Shown here: positions 45,378-54,785 of the stretch, piece after piece
Layout of the letters: each line of letters opens with the position of its first letter
Numbering within the stretch: the stretch's first letter is position 1
Assembly (NCBI RefSeq): GCF_001435995.1
Contig: NZ_AYYQ01000029.1
Span: 41,364-105,363, forward strand
Length of the DNA: 64,000 nucleotides
Origin: Apilactobacillus ozensis DSM 23829 = JCM 17196
GTDB taxonomy: Bacteria; Bacillota; Bacilli; Lactobacillales; Lactobacillaceae
Direction of reading: 5' to 3'
The notes under the pieces: model-generated
Databases searched by the model: none
Seen by the model: only the letters and a program-made list of their open reading frames with translations
Told to the model about the DNA's origin: nothing
Translations under genes and position numbers: made by a program

Positions 45378-46798
45378 TGAACTTTGAAACAACAATTGGA
45401 CTTGAAGTTCACGTTGAGTTAAAAACAAATTCTAAAATTTTTAGTCCTTCTCCTGTAGAATACGGGGATGAACCTAATAAGAACACGAATGTGATTGATT
45501 GGGGATATCCCGGAGTTTTACCTACTACCAATAAAGGTGTAGTTAAATCTGGAATCATGGCCGCTTTAGCACTCCATGCTGAAATAGAAAGGCATCCTCA
45601 TTTTGACCGAAAAAACTATTTCTATCCTGATAATCCTAAAGCATATCAAATCACTCAACATGATACTCCCGATGCTCATGATGGATGGATTGAAATTGAA
45701 GTTGATGGCCAAAAGAAAAAAATTGGAATTGAAGAAATGCACATTGAAGAAGATGCTGGTAAAAATACCCATGGAAATAAATTTTCTTATGTGGATTTAA
45801 ACCGTCAAGGAACTCCATTAATTGAAATTGTTTCTAAACCAGACATTGCTTCGCCTGATGAAGCCTATGCTTACCTAGAAGCTTTAAGACAACGCCTATT
45901 ATTTACTGGAATCTCTGATGTTAAGATGGAAGAAGGTTCCATGCGTGTGGACGTTAACATTTCAATTCGACCATACGGACAAAAAGAATTTGGAACTAAA
46001 GTAGAACTTAAAAACTTGAACTCATTTAACTATGTGCGTAAAGGTTTAGCATATGAAGAAAAACGTCAACAACAAGTATTAATGTCTGGTGGTAAGATTC
46101 AACAAGAAACTAGACGTTTTGATGAAACTAACGGTACTACTATATTAATGCGTGTTAAAGAGGGGGCTGACGATTACCGTTATTTCCCAGAACCAGATTT
46201 ACCCGCTTTGAATATATCAGACGATTGGATAAATGAAATTCACGAAGAATTTCCAGAAATGCCTGGTAGTCGTAGAGATAGATATATTAATAAGTTAGGG
46301 TTAACTGACTACGATGCGATGGTTATTACACAAACTAAACAAATGTCAGATTTCTATGATAAGATGATTGAATTGGGTGCTGATGCTAAAATGGCATCTA
46401 ACTATTTACAAGTGAACGTAAATGAATATTTGAATTCTAAACAAGTAGATTTAGATGATACTGAAATTACCCCTGAAAACTTAACTACTATGATTAAGTT
46501 AATTAGCGATGGTACAATTTCATCTAAAATGGCTAAAAAAGTTTTCAAAGCAATTACTGAAGGTAAGGAACCTAAACAATTTGTGCATGAAAATGGGATG
46601 GTTCAATTGTCTGATCCTAAAGAATTGCAACCAATTATTGACCAAATATTATCTGATAATCCTCAATCTATTGAAGATTTCCACAATGGTAAAGATAGAG
46701 CTATTGGTTTCTTAGTTGGTCAAATAATGAAACAAACTCGTGGTAAAGCTAATCCTCAAGTTGTTAATAAATTATTAATGCAATCAATCAACAAATAG
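45377..46798 (+). CDS. gatB: Asp/Glu-tRNA amidotransferase subunit B
   Basis: Kinase/transamidase subunit of 473 aa that binds the misacylated t[25 protein letters not shown] at the N-terminus, the central [14 protein letters not shown]-type segment, and the C-terminal YqeY/tail helical domain are present. Completes gatCAB. Confidence 0.97.
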   Translation: MNFETTIGLEVHVELKTNSKIFSPSPVEYGDEPNKNTNVIDWGYPGVLPTTNKGVVKSGIMAALALHAEIERHPHFDRKNYFYPDNPKAYQITQHDTPDAHDGWIEIEVDGQKKKIGIEEMHIEEDAGKNTHGNKFSYVDLNRQGTPLIEIVSKPDIASPDEAYAYLEALRQRLLFTGISDVKMEEGSMRVDVNISIRPYGQKEFGTKVELKNLNSFNYVRKGLAYEEKRQQQVLMSGGKIQQETRRFDETNGTTILMRVKEGADDYRYFPEPDLPALNISDDWINEIHEEFPEMPGSRRDRYINKLGLTDYDAMVITQTKQMSDFYDKMIELGADAKMASNYLQVNVNEYLNSKQVDLDDTEITPENLTTMIKLISDGTISSKMAKKVFKAITEGKEPKQFVHENGMVQLSDPKELQPIIDQILSDNPQSIEDFHNGKDRAIGFLVGQIMKQTRGKANPQVVNKLLMQSINK

Positions 46799-46817
46799 AT
46801 AGGAAGTATTTATTAAC

Positions 46818-47798
46818 ATGCAAAAACGTGCTCGAGTAATCTATAACCCAACTTCTGGTCGTGAGGCATTAAAACAAAATATGATTGATATTTTAAATGT
46901 TTTTGAAGAAGCTGGTTACGAAACAAGTGCATATGCCACTACTCCAGAAGAAAATTCTGCTAAAAATGAGGCTACTAGAGCTGCCAAAGCTGGCTTTGAT
47001 TTAATTGTAGCTGCCGGTGGCGATGGTACAATTAACGAAGTAGTTAACGGAATTGCATTTTTGGATTATCGACCTAAAATGGCTATTATTCCTGCTGGAA
47101 CTACCAATGATTTTGCGAGAGCTCTACACATTCCACGTGAAAATCCAGTGGATGCTGCTAAGATAGTTCTTAAGAATCAAACTTTTAATATGGATATTGG
47201 TAAAGCTGGCAATAAATACTTTATGAACATTGCTGGTGGAGGTTTATTAACTGAGCTGACTTATGATGTTCCTTCTAATTTGAAAACTATTTTTGGATAT
47301 TTAGCATATCTAGTTAAAGGTGCTGAGTTATTACCAAGAATTAAACCAATCGATATGAACTTAGAGTATGATGACGGAAAATTTGAAGGCAAAGCTTCAA
47401 TGTTTCTACTTGCTATGACTAATTCAATTGGTGGATTGGAAAGAATCGTACCAGATGCTTCACTGGATGACGGTAATTTTACAATGATTATTGTAAAAAC
47501 TAGCAATATTATTGAAATTTTACAATTATTAGCTAAAGTGCTTAGTGGTGGTCGTCATATAAATGATTCTAGAATTATTTATAAAAAAACTTCTAAATTA
47601 ATCGCACGTCCGGTTAATGACAAAATGCAAATTAATTTAGACGGTGAATATGGTGGAGATGCACCTATGGAGTTTGTTAACTTAAAACAACACATTGAGA
47701 TGTATGCTAATCTTGATAGTATGCCTAAAAAAGCAATTAGTTATGACTCAGTTGAAGCAGAAAAACAATTTATTGATGAAGTAGACAATTTAAAATAA
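46818..47798 (+). CDS. diacylglycerol kinase family lipid kinase (DgkB-like)
   Basis: Soluble lipid kinase of 326 aa. The catalytic-domain motifs NPTSGRE, AAGGDGTINEVVNG and PAGTTNDFARAL are typical of DgkB, which phosphorylates diacylglycerol released during lipoteichoic acid synthesis. 19 bp after gatB. It is followed by an intrinsic terminator. The common gatB-dgk-rlmD order in lactobacilli is preserved. Confidence 0.9.
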   Translation: MQKRARVIYNPTSGREALKQNMIDILNVFEEAGYETSAYATTPEENSAKNEATRAAKAGFDLIVAAGGDGTINEVVNGIAFLDYRPKMAIIPAGTTNDFARALHIPRENPVDAAKIVLKNQTFNMDIGKAGNKYFMNIAGGGLLTELTYDVPSNLKTIFGYLAYLVKGAELLPRIKPIDMNLEYDDGKFEGKASMFLLAMTNSIGGLERIVPDASLDDGNFTMIIVKTSNIIEILQLLAKVLSGGRHINDSRIIYKKTSKLIARPVNDKMQINLDGEYGGDAPMEFVNLKQHIEMYANLDSMPKKAISYDSVEAEKQFIDEVDNLK

Positions 47799-47811
47799 TT
47801 TTTTATTTGAG

Positions 47812-47858
47812 AAGTTTTACTGTATTATAATAAATGAGATAATACAGTAAGACTTTTT
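47812..47858 (+). terminator. intrinsic terminator after the dgkB-like gene
   Basis: A 17-nt arm (47812-47828) pairs with 47839-47855 with one mismatch and is followed by T residues. It ends only about 10 bp before the next ribosome-binding site, so any promoter of the rRNA methyltransferase gene must overlap it. Confidence 0.75.
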
Positions 47859-47876
47859 GTTTATTAAGGAGAAAAT

Positions 47877-49247
47877 ATGAAAATAGAAACACCAGTTATT
47901 AAAAATAACGAATATGAAGTAAATATCGTAGACTTAACTTATCAGGGCTTAGGAGTGGCTAAAATTGAAGATTTTCCAATTTTCATCGAAGACACATTGC
48001 CTGGTGAAATAGCTAAGGTAAAGATTACTAAGGTTAACAAAAATTTTAGCTTTGGGAAGTTAGTTGATTTAATTAAAAAGAGTGAAGACCGAGTTGAAGA
48101 TGTGAACCTAGACTACATCAAAACAGGAATAGCACCTTTACAACATTTAAAATACGATGCTCAATTAAAATTTAAGCAACATCAAGTTAAAGAATTATTT
48201 GATAAAGCTAAAATGGATGTTGATGTATTACCTACAATTGGAATGGACAAGCCTAACAAGTATCGTAATAAGGCTCAAGTACCAGTCAGAAAAATTCACG
48301 GTAAATTGGAAACTGGTTTTTATCGTAGACATTCACATGATTTGATACCAATCGAAGATTTCTATATTCAAGACCCTAAAATTGATGAAGCTATTTTAGT
48401 AGTTAGAGATGTATTGAGGAAGTTCCATGTGGCACCTTATAACGAAGGCGGCCACAACGGTGTTATTAGAAATATCATTGTAAGAAGAGGGTATTACACC
48501 GGAGAAATCATGATTGGACTTGTTACTAGAACTAAAAAGTTACCAATGGTTGATTTAGTGGTTAAAACAATTACAGAACGATTACCAGAAGTAACTAGTA
48601 TTATTCAAAATATTAATTTAAGTGATGGTAATGCTATTTTTGGTAAAAAGAATGTTAAACTATTTGGTAAAAACTATATTGAGGATAAATTATTAGGTTT
48701 AACCTTTGCAATTTCACTAAATTCTTTCTATCAAGTTAATCCAACTCAAACTGAAAAATTATACTCATTGGCAATTGAAAATGCTGATTTAACATCAGAT
48801 CAAACTGTTATCGATGCTTATTGTGGAATCGGAACAATTTCACTTGCTATGGCTAAACATGTTAAAAAAGTTTATGGTGTTGAAATAGTTGCTAATGCAA
48901 TTGAAGATGCTAAAATCAATGCTCAAAAGAATCATATTAATAACGCAAGATTTGTGGTTGGAAAAGCTGAAGAGCAAATGGCTAGATGGCAAGAAAACGG
49001 TCTTAAGCCAGATGTTATAATGGTTGATCCACCACGTAAAGGTTTAGATGAAAGCTTTATTGAAAGTGCTGCTAAAATGGCTCCACAAAAAATCGTTTAT
49101 ATTTCTTGCAATCCAGCCACTTTAGTTCGAGATGCACAAATTCTTTCTGATTTAGGTTATGAGATAAATCAACCAGTGCAACCAGTTGATCAATTTCCTC
49201 AAACTGTGCATGTTGAAACTGTAACTGTATTTAATAAAAATAATTAA
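47877..49247 (+). CDS. rlmD: 23S rRNA (uracil-C5)-methyltransferase, RlmD/RlmCD type
   Basis: SAM-dependent rRNA methyltransferase of 456 aa. It has an N-terminal TRAM domain (residues about 6-65), the SAM-binding DAYCGIGTISLAMA, VDPPRKGLDES and the catalytic-Cys motif YISCNPATLVRD. The four-cysteine Fe-S cluster site of E. coli RlmD is lost: GIAPLQHL stands where CGGCQLQHL would be. That is the usual Gram-positive form, which can act on one or both target uridines. Confidence 0.9.
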   Translation: MKIETPVIKNNEYEVNIVDLTYQGLGVAKIEDFPIFIEDTLPGEIAKVKITKVNKNFSFGKLVDLIKKSEDRVEDVNLDYIKTGIAPLQHLKYDAQLKFKQHQVKELFDKAKMDVDVLPTIGMDKPNKYRNKAQVPVRKIHGKLETGFYRRHSHDLIPIEDFYIQDPKIDEAILVVRDVLRKFHVAPYNEGGHNGVIRNIIVRRGYYTGEIMIGLVTRTKKLPMVDLVVKTITERLPEVTSIIQNINLSDGNAIFGKKNVKLFGKNYIEDKLLGLTFAISLNSFYQVNPTQTEKLYSLAIENADLTSDQTVIDAYCGIGTISLAMAKHVKKVYGVEIVANAIEDAKINAQKNHINNARFVVGKAEEQMARWQENGLKPDVIMVDPPRKGLDESFIESAAKMAPQKIVYISCNPATLVRDAQILSDLGYEINQPVQPVDQFPQTVHVETVTVFNKNN

Positions 49248-49349
49248 TTTTATTTAAGATTAAAATTAAATTAAAGAAAAAATAAAAATATTAAAATATA
49301 TTGTTGATTTTTAATTTAATTTGAGTTATTATTTTCTATAACAAATTAA

Positions 49350-49619
49350 CTAGAAAGACGAGTAAGCAAATTTAATCGTTAAGTGAGCTAGTGTTAGTGT
49401 GAAACTAGTCGACCCTGATTTGCTGAAAAACCCTTTCCCAAGTTGCTAACCCAAATGATTATTATCAGAGTAGGCTTAGACGTATCCGGTACGTTACAAT
49501 CGGTGGAGTATTATTTGTACTCTTATATGAGTTGGTCTATATATAATAGGCAACTTGGGTGGTACCGCGGAAATAAGCCTTTCGTCCCTTGTAATTAGGG
49601 GATGGAAGGCTTATTTTTT
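49350..49619 (+). promoter_or_regulatory. T-box riboswitch, asparagine specifier (AAC)
   Basis: Stem I can be drawn. GAAAG (49353-49357) pairs with CTTTC (49433-49437). The specifier loop has AGTA on the 5' side (49361-49364) and GAA-A-AAC on the 3' side, with AAC at 49429-49431. The upper stem is AGCAAAT/ATTTGCT. The T-box sequence GGGTGGTACCGCGG lies at 49557-49570. A terminator follows: AATAAGCC (49572-49579) pairs with GGCTTATT, then a T-tract to 49619. An AAC specifier means that uncharged tRNA-Asn turns on asnB downstream. Confidence 0.9.
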
Positions 49620-49657
49620 ATCTCTAAATTAGATTTTATTAGATAAGGAGCGATATT

Positions 49658-51247
49658 ATGTGTGGATTTTTAGCTGTAGATTCAATTAAATTTGATTTAA
49701 AAACTTTCGATGAGGCTTTAGAAAAAAATTTCCATCGTGGACCTGATATGACTAGTAAACTACAAGCTGATGAAATGATGTTTGGATTTAACCGCCTAGC
49801 GATTATGGATTTAAGTGATGACGGAATGCAACCATTTAAATCAGATAAATGCACCTTAGTTTGCAATGGAGAAATATATAACTATTTAACTTTAAAAGAT
49901 AACTTACAATCTGAATATGATTTTAAGAGTGGTAGTGATTGTGAAGTTCTAATTCCTTTATATCGTAAGTATGGTTTAGATACGATGTGCAAAATGTTAG
50001 ATGCTGAATTTGCATTTGTACTTTATGATCAAACCACTAAAAAAGTTATGGCTGCTAGAGACTCAGTGGGAATTAGACCCATGTTTTATGGTTACACTAA
50101 GGAAGACCATCAAATTGCATTTGGATCAACCGCTAAAACATTGATGCCTTTATGTGATAAAATTTTACCATTTCCTCCAGGACACTATTATGATGGCGAT
50201 AAATTTGTCTGCTATCATGATCCTGCTATGGTTGAAAAAATGATAACACCTAGTTTACAAGAAGCTACTAAGGGAATTCATGATCGATTGGTAGCGGCAG
50301 TTAAAAAACGTTTACAATCTGATGCACCAGTTGGATATTTATTATCTGGTGGTTTAGACTCATCATTAGTTTGTTCAATTGCCTCAAAATTAAAAGGTGG
50401 AGCACCTATTAAAACTTTTGCGATTGGAATGGATCGTAACCCAATTGATTTAAAGTATGCTAAAGAAGTTGCTGATTACTTAGGTACGGACCATACTGAA
50501 TTTATTATGACTAGAGAAGATGTTCTTGGCGCCTTGAGAGAAGTAATTTATACTTTAGAAACTTGGGACATAACAACAATTAGAGCTTCGATTGGAATGT
50601 ATTTATTATGCAAGAGAATTCATAAGAATACAGACTTAAAAGTAATTTTAACTGGTGAATGTTCAGATGAAATGTTTGGATATAAATATACTGACTACGC
50701 TCCAAACGCTGAAGAATTCCAAAAAGAAGCAATGAAACGGGTTAGAGAACTTTACATGTACGATGTATTAAGAGCTGACCGTTGTATATCATCAAACTCG
50801 CTAGAAGGGCGAGTACCATTTGCGGATAGAGATTTTATGGAATATGTAATGTCTATTGATCCAGCTATGAAGATGAATAAATATGATAAAGGTAAATATC
50901 TTTTAAGAGAAGCATTTGCCGGACAAGATTATTTATCTGATGATATTTTAATGCGTGAAAAAGCAGCATTTAGTGATGCAGTAGGACATTCATTAGTAGA
51001 TGATTTAAAAGACTATGCTGATGAAATGTATACTGATGAAGACGTGGCTAACGCAAAGGATAAATATGATTATCGTACTCCTTTTACTAAGGAATCATTA
51101 CTATATCGTGACATTTTTGAAGAATATTTCCCCGGCAAAGCTAGTTGGATTAAAGATTTTTGGATGCCTAACAAAAATTGGGAAAACTGTGATGTAGATG
51201 ATCCTAGTGCACGTGTATTAAAAAATTATGGTGATAGCGGTAAATAA
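49658..51247 (+). CDS. asnB: asparagine synthetase B (glutamine-hydrolysing)
   Basis: Makes asparagine from aspartate, ATP and glutamine; 529 aa. The N-terminal class II glutaminase domain starts with catalytic Cys2 (MCGFLAVD) and contains HRGPD and CNGEIYN. The synthetase domain has the PP-loop LLSGGLDSSLVCS. SLEGRVPFADRDF and the C-terminal LREAF segment match E. coli-type AsnB. It is controlled by the upstream Asn T-box and ends at a strong terminator. Confidence 0.95.
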   Translation: MCGFLAVDSIKFDLKTFDEALEKNFHRGPDMTSKLQADEMMFGFNRLAIMDLSDDGMQPFKSDKCTLVCNGEIYNYLTLKDNLQSEYDFKSGSDCEVLIPLYRKYGLDTMCKMLDAEFAFVLYDQTTKKVMAARDSVGIRPMFYGYTKEDHQIAFGSTAKTLMPLCDKILPFPPGHYYDGDKFVCYHDPAMVEKMITPSLQEATKGIHDRLVAAVKKRLQSDAPVGYLLSGGLDSSLVCSIASKLKGGAPIKTFAIGMDRNPIDLKYAKEVADYLGTDHTEFIMTREDVLGALREVIYTLETWDITTIRASIGMYLLCKRIHKNTDLKVILTGECSDEMFGYKYTDYAPNAEEFQKEAMKRVRELYMYDVLRADRCISSNSLEGRVPFADRDFMEYVMSIDPAMKMNKYDKGKYLLREAFAGQDYLSDDILMREKAAFSDAVGHSLVDDLKDYADEMYTDEDVANAKDKYDYRTPFTKESLLYRDIFEEYFPGKASWIKDFWMPNKNWENCDVDDPSARVLKNYGDSGK

Positions 51248-51250
51248 TAT

Positions 51251-51290
51251 AAAAAATAAAGGCCTCTAAATATAGAGGCCTTTATTTTTT
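51251..51290. terminator. bidirectional terminator between asnB and the permease gene
   Basis: A perfect 18-bp stem (51251-51268 with 51273-51290) around a 4-nt loop, with A-rich 5' and T-rich 3' arms. It serves the convergent asnB and permease genes. Confidence 0.92.
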
Positions 51291-52614
51291 ATTGTTTATT
51301 TATCTGGTGTTTGTGGAAATAGTAAATTGGGTATGAAAGTAGGGTTAATAGCATACCAATTAGGGCTAAATTAAATTGAGTTAATAAAGTTTCAACCAAT
51401 ATAAATCCGCCACCAACTAATGCGATTGCAGGAATAATTGGATACCAAGGAACTTTGTATGGTCTAATCATTTCAGGGTGCTTAATTCTAAGCTTAAATA
51501 CTGCTATAAATAATAAACAGTTAAATATCCACATAACAAATACTAACATATCAGTTAATAAGTCAAATGTTCCTAGAAAAATCATAATTACTGCAATGGC
51601 AACTTGAAATAATCCAGCTACATATGGAACTGCTGTCTTTTTAGTAAGCTTAGTGAAGTATTTACTAAATGGTAACGTATCACTAACTCCCATAGCGTAT
51701 GGAATCCTCATTCCACTAAGGGTATATCCGTTAATTGATCCATATACAGAAACTAAAATCCCAATTGTAACTAATTTACCACCTAATTCACCAAAAATTT
51801 TCATAGCCGCTTCAGCAGCCGCGTTTTGGTTTCCAGCAATTTGGTCTAATGGCAATGTTTTTAGAAATACAAAATTAATTAGTGTATAAATGATAGTTAT
51901 AAAACTTAATCCTAAAATAATAGCTCTAGGTAAATTTTTCTTAGGATTTTTGATTTCTCCAGCAACATCACAAATTCCAATCCATCCATCATATGCAAAC
52001 ATAGTAGCTAATAGCCCAGCACTAAAAGCAAAAAATGGGTTAGCACCATTAGTAGGCGTAGCTGGAAATAGCGAAATGTTTACGTTTCCTGGAATAATTA
52101 AACCTACGATTGATATTAAGGCAATAGGGACTAATTTTAGTATCAAAGTAGTGGTCTGAAAATATCCAGTAACCTTTGCACCTAATAAATTAACAAATAA
52201 TATACTAAAAGCAGAAATAATAGCTATAGGAATATTTAAAGATGCATTTAAGTGGAATAAATTAATTAATTGAGTGGCAAATATAATTGATTCCGCTGCA
52301 ATGTTTGCAGGATAATAAACCAAGATTTGTGCCCATCCCATCGCAAAACCAGTGGTAGGACCATATGTGTAATCTAAATATTTAATGGCTCCACCGGTTT
52401 TAGGAATAGCAGCTGCTAATTCAGAAACAGTTAATCCAGCACAAATTGTTAGTAGCCCTCCAACAATCCAAGCTAAAATAGTTAAAGCAAATGAATGGGT
52501 ACTATTTACAACACTGGCAGTTTTAAAGAATACCCCAGCTCCAATTACAGTTCCCATTACTGTTGATAGGGCTGCGGTCATACCGATTCCTCGTTTTAAG
52601 TTGTTATTTTCCAA
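51289..52614 (-). CDS. APC family amino acid permease (SteT/LAT-like)
   Basis: Membrane transporter of 441 aa with about 12 spans. The TM1 motif TVMGTVIGAGVFFKTASV and the AAAIPKTGGAIKYLDYTYGP segment are typical of APC exchangers related to the serine/threonine exchanger SteT. The substrate is not certain. TTG start with GGAGGAACTGAAG upstream. The gene has its own upstream region, separated from gluconokinase by a terminator. Confidence 0.85.
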   Translation of the reverse strand: MENNNLKRGIGMTAALSTVMGTVIGAGVFFKTASVVNSTHSFALTILAWIVGGLLTICAGLTVSELAAAIPKTGGAIKYLDYTYGPTTGFAMGWAQILVYYPANIAAESIIFATQLINLFHLNASLNIPIAIISAFSILFVNLLGAKVTGYFQTTTLILKLVPIALISIVGLIIPGNVNISLFPATPTNGANPFFAFSAGLLATMFAYDGWIGICDVAGEIKNPKKNLPRAIILGLSFITIIYTLINFVFLKTLPLDQIAGNQNAAAEAAMKIFGELGGKLVTIGILVSVYGSINGYTLSGMRIPYAMGVSDTLPFSKYFTKLTKKTAVPYVAGLFQVAIAVIMIFLGTFDLLTDMLVFVMWIFNCLLFIAVFKLRIKHPEMIRPYKVPWYPIIPAIALVGGGFILVETLLTQFNLALIGMLLTLLSYPIYYFHKHQINKQ

Positions 52615-52675
52615 CTTCAGTTCCTCCTGACTTTTAAATTAACGTATTGTAACACATTAACATTTTACAGGCACT

Positions 52676-52718
52676 TATAAAAAATAACCATAATCTTTTT
52701 TGATTATGGTTGCTTTTT
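52676..52718. terminator. terminator between gluconokinase and permease genes
   Basis: AACCATAATC (52686-52695) pairs with GATTATGGTT (52702-52711). On the minus strand the stem is followed by a T-tract, so it ends the gluconokinase transcript. Plus-strand T residues also follow. Confidence 0.85.
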
Positions 52719-54260
52719 TTATTTTTCATTATTGTGTGTTCTTTGAAATTTTGCAATATTACTATATTCTGGCTTTAATAATCGATTAAGTCGAATATAT
52801 ATAGGAACTAATTCTCTGTAAACATGGTAGTTTTCTGGATTAGGTTCATATGATTTTACTTTTCCGACCAATGACGCTACTTGTTTTAAGCTGTCAATCA
52901 TTCCTAAACTGTACATACCAATTGTAGCAGCACCTAATGCAGTTCCTTGAACGTTTTCTGGAATATTTACTTCTTGTTCAAAAACATCTGATAAAATTTG
53001 TCTCCACAATGCTGATTTAGCAAATCCACCCGTAGCTTGAATTGATTTTGGTTTACCAACAACTTCTTCTAATGCAAGGCTAACGGTGTATAAATTATAA
53101 ATAATTCCTTCTAACACAGCTCTGATCATGTCAGCTCTTGTATGGTTTCTTGTTAATCCAAAGAAGGAACCACGTGCATCTGAATCCCAAATAGGAGCAC
53201 GTTCACCACCAAGATAGGGGTGGAAAATTAAACCCTTAGCGCCAACTGGAACTCGAGAAGCGATTCCGGACAAGACACTGTAAGCATTTATTTTCATTTG
53301 TTCAGCGATTGTTTTTTCAGGCGCACATAATTGATCTCGAACCCATTTAAAAACAATGCCACCATTATTAACGGGACCACCGACTACCCACTTATCTTTA
53401 GCTAAATAGTAACAAAAGACTCTGCCCTTAGGGTCAATAGTGGGATGATTAGTTACAACTCTCACAGCTCCTGAAGTACCAATTGTAACGGCTAGCACGC
53501 CTTCATCAATGGCGTTAACACCTAGATTAGCTAGTGGTCCATCAGATGAACCGATAATAAATGGGGTGTCTGCATTAATTCCGATTACCTTGGCGTATGA
53601 TTTATCGATTCCATGAAATTGATAAGTGGTATCGACTAATTCTGGTAATTGATTTTTGTTTAATCCGGTTAATTCTAGTGCCTGTTTATCCCATTGCATT
53701 TCAAAAATATTAAACATTCCAGTTGCATTAGCAATTGAGTAGTCTTCTTTTAATTCTCCAAATAATTTATGGAAAATATACTCTTTAATTCCAACGAACC
53801 AATGTGCTTTTTTATATAATTCATGTTGCTCGTTTTTTAGCCAAATTATTTTTGAAAGGGGAGTCATTGGATGAATTGGAGTTCCAGTATGCTCGTATAA
53901 AGTTTGTCCTAAGTCGCTTTCTTTTAACTCTTTAGCATATCTAGATGCTCGGTTATCGGCCCAAGTAATTGCTCTAGTTAAAGGATTAAAGTTTTCGTCT
54001 AATAATATTAAGCTATGCATAGCGCATGAAAATGATACCCCGGATAAATCATCGCGATTTATCTTAGACTTTCGAATTACTTTACTCATGCCAGATATCA
54101 CTGCGGAAAATATTTCATCAGGGTCCTCTTCAGCCATACCATATGAGTCTTGATAAAGTGGGTAGTCATCATTTGAAGACTCGATAACGGTTCCTTTATC
54201 ATCAAATAAAATGGTCTTAGTGCTAGTAGTTCCAATATCTACACCAATAATGTATTTCAT
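52719..54260 (-). CDS. gntK: gluconokinase (FGGY family)
   Basis: Carbohydrate kinase of 513 aa, the length of lactic acid bacterial gluconokinases. It begins KYIIGVDIGTTSTKTILFD, the phosphate-binding motif of the ASKHA fold. It continues with ITWADNRAS, GSSDGPLANLGV, VTIGTSGAVR and the FGGY signature region GGFAKSALWRQILSD. Converts gluconate to 6-phosphogluconate for the phosphoketolase/pentose phosphate route. No gluconate permease is adjacent. It follows the DUF4828 gene by 20 bp. Confidence 0.88.
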   Translation of the reverse strand: MKYIIGVDIGTTSTKTILFDDKGTVIESSNDDYPLYQDSYGMAEEDPDEIFSAVISGMSKVIRKSKINRDDLSGVSFSCAMHSLILLDENFNPLTRAITWADNRASRYAKELKESDLGQTLYEHTGTPIHPMTPLSKIIWLKNEQHELYKKAHWFVGIKEYIFHKLFGELKEDYSIANATGMFNIFEMQWDKQALELTGLNKNQLPELVDTTYQFHGIDKSYAKVIGINADTPFIIGSSDGPLANLGVNAIDEGVLAVTIGTSGAVRVVTNHPTIDPKGRVFCYYLAKDKWVVGGPVNNGGIVFKWVRDQLCAPEKTIAEQMKINAYSVLSGIASRVPVGAKGLIFHPYLGGERAPIWDSDARGSFFGLTRNHTRADMIRAVLEGIIYNLYTVSLALEEVVGKPKSIQATGGFAKSALWRQILSDVFEQEVNIPENVQGTALGAATIGMYSLGMIDSLKQVASLVGKVKSYEPNPENYHVYRELVPIYIRLNRLLKPEYSNIAKFQRTHNNEK

Positions 54261-54280
54261 ATTTATACCTCCGTAGCTGT

Positions 54281-54649
54281 TTATTTTTTTACTCCAGTTA
54301 TATTGTAAGTATAGTCATCGGCTTCATCGTATAAAGATGTCGGAGTGTTATTTTTATTAGTTCTGACAACTAAAGTATATCCAAAATTATCAATCAATCT
54401 TAGTTCATTTTTATCAATGTTTTTTGTTTTAGTTTTAACACTATTATTATCCAGTAAGATTGATAAATCTGGATTTATCGTGAGAGAATGAGTAAAATTA
54501 TGTCGATCAAGGAAGTTCCATTCACCAATATAGTATAATTGGATAGGGGAATCTTGCTTATTTTTACTTTTTTTGCCAGCCTTAACGAGTTCATTGGCTA
54601 ATCCAACAAAAAATGTAGCACCGATTAAAACTAAGTTTCTTTTTCGCAA
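54281..54649 (-). CDS. DUF4828 family protein
   Basis: Protein of 122 aa with a TTG start after GGGAG. A short hydrophobic N-terminus (LVLIGATFFVGLANELV) suggests a membrane anchor or signal. The rest contains GEWNFLDRHNF, INPDLSILLDN and SLYDEADDYTYNI, which I associate with the lactobacillar DUF4828 family of unknown function. It is the first gene of a two-gene unit with gluconokinase. Confidence 0.6.
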   Translation of the reverse strand: MRKRNLVLIGATFFVGLANELVKAGKKSKNKQDSPIQLYYIGEWNFLDRHNFTHSLTINPDLSILLDNNSVKTKTKNIDKNELRLIDNFGYTLVVRTNKNNTPTSLYDEADDYTYNITGVKK

Positions 54650-54785
54650 AAGATATCTCCCTTCACTATAAAATTTAATATAAATTATCGCTGTTAAACC
54701 AAATAATATAAGTATATTATAGTGCTAATTTTTTTGTTATTATAGTTATAACTATTGTTTTTATAAAAAAATTAGGAGTAATTTA

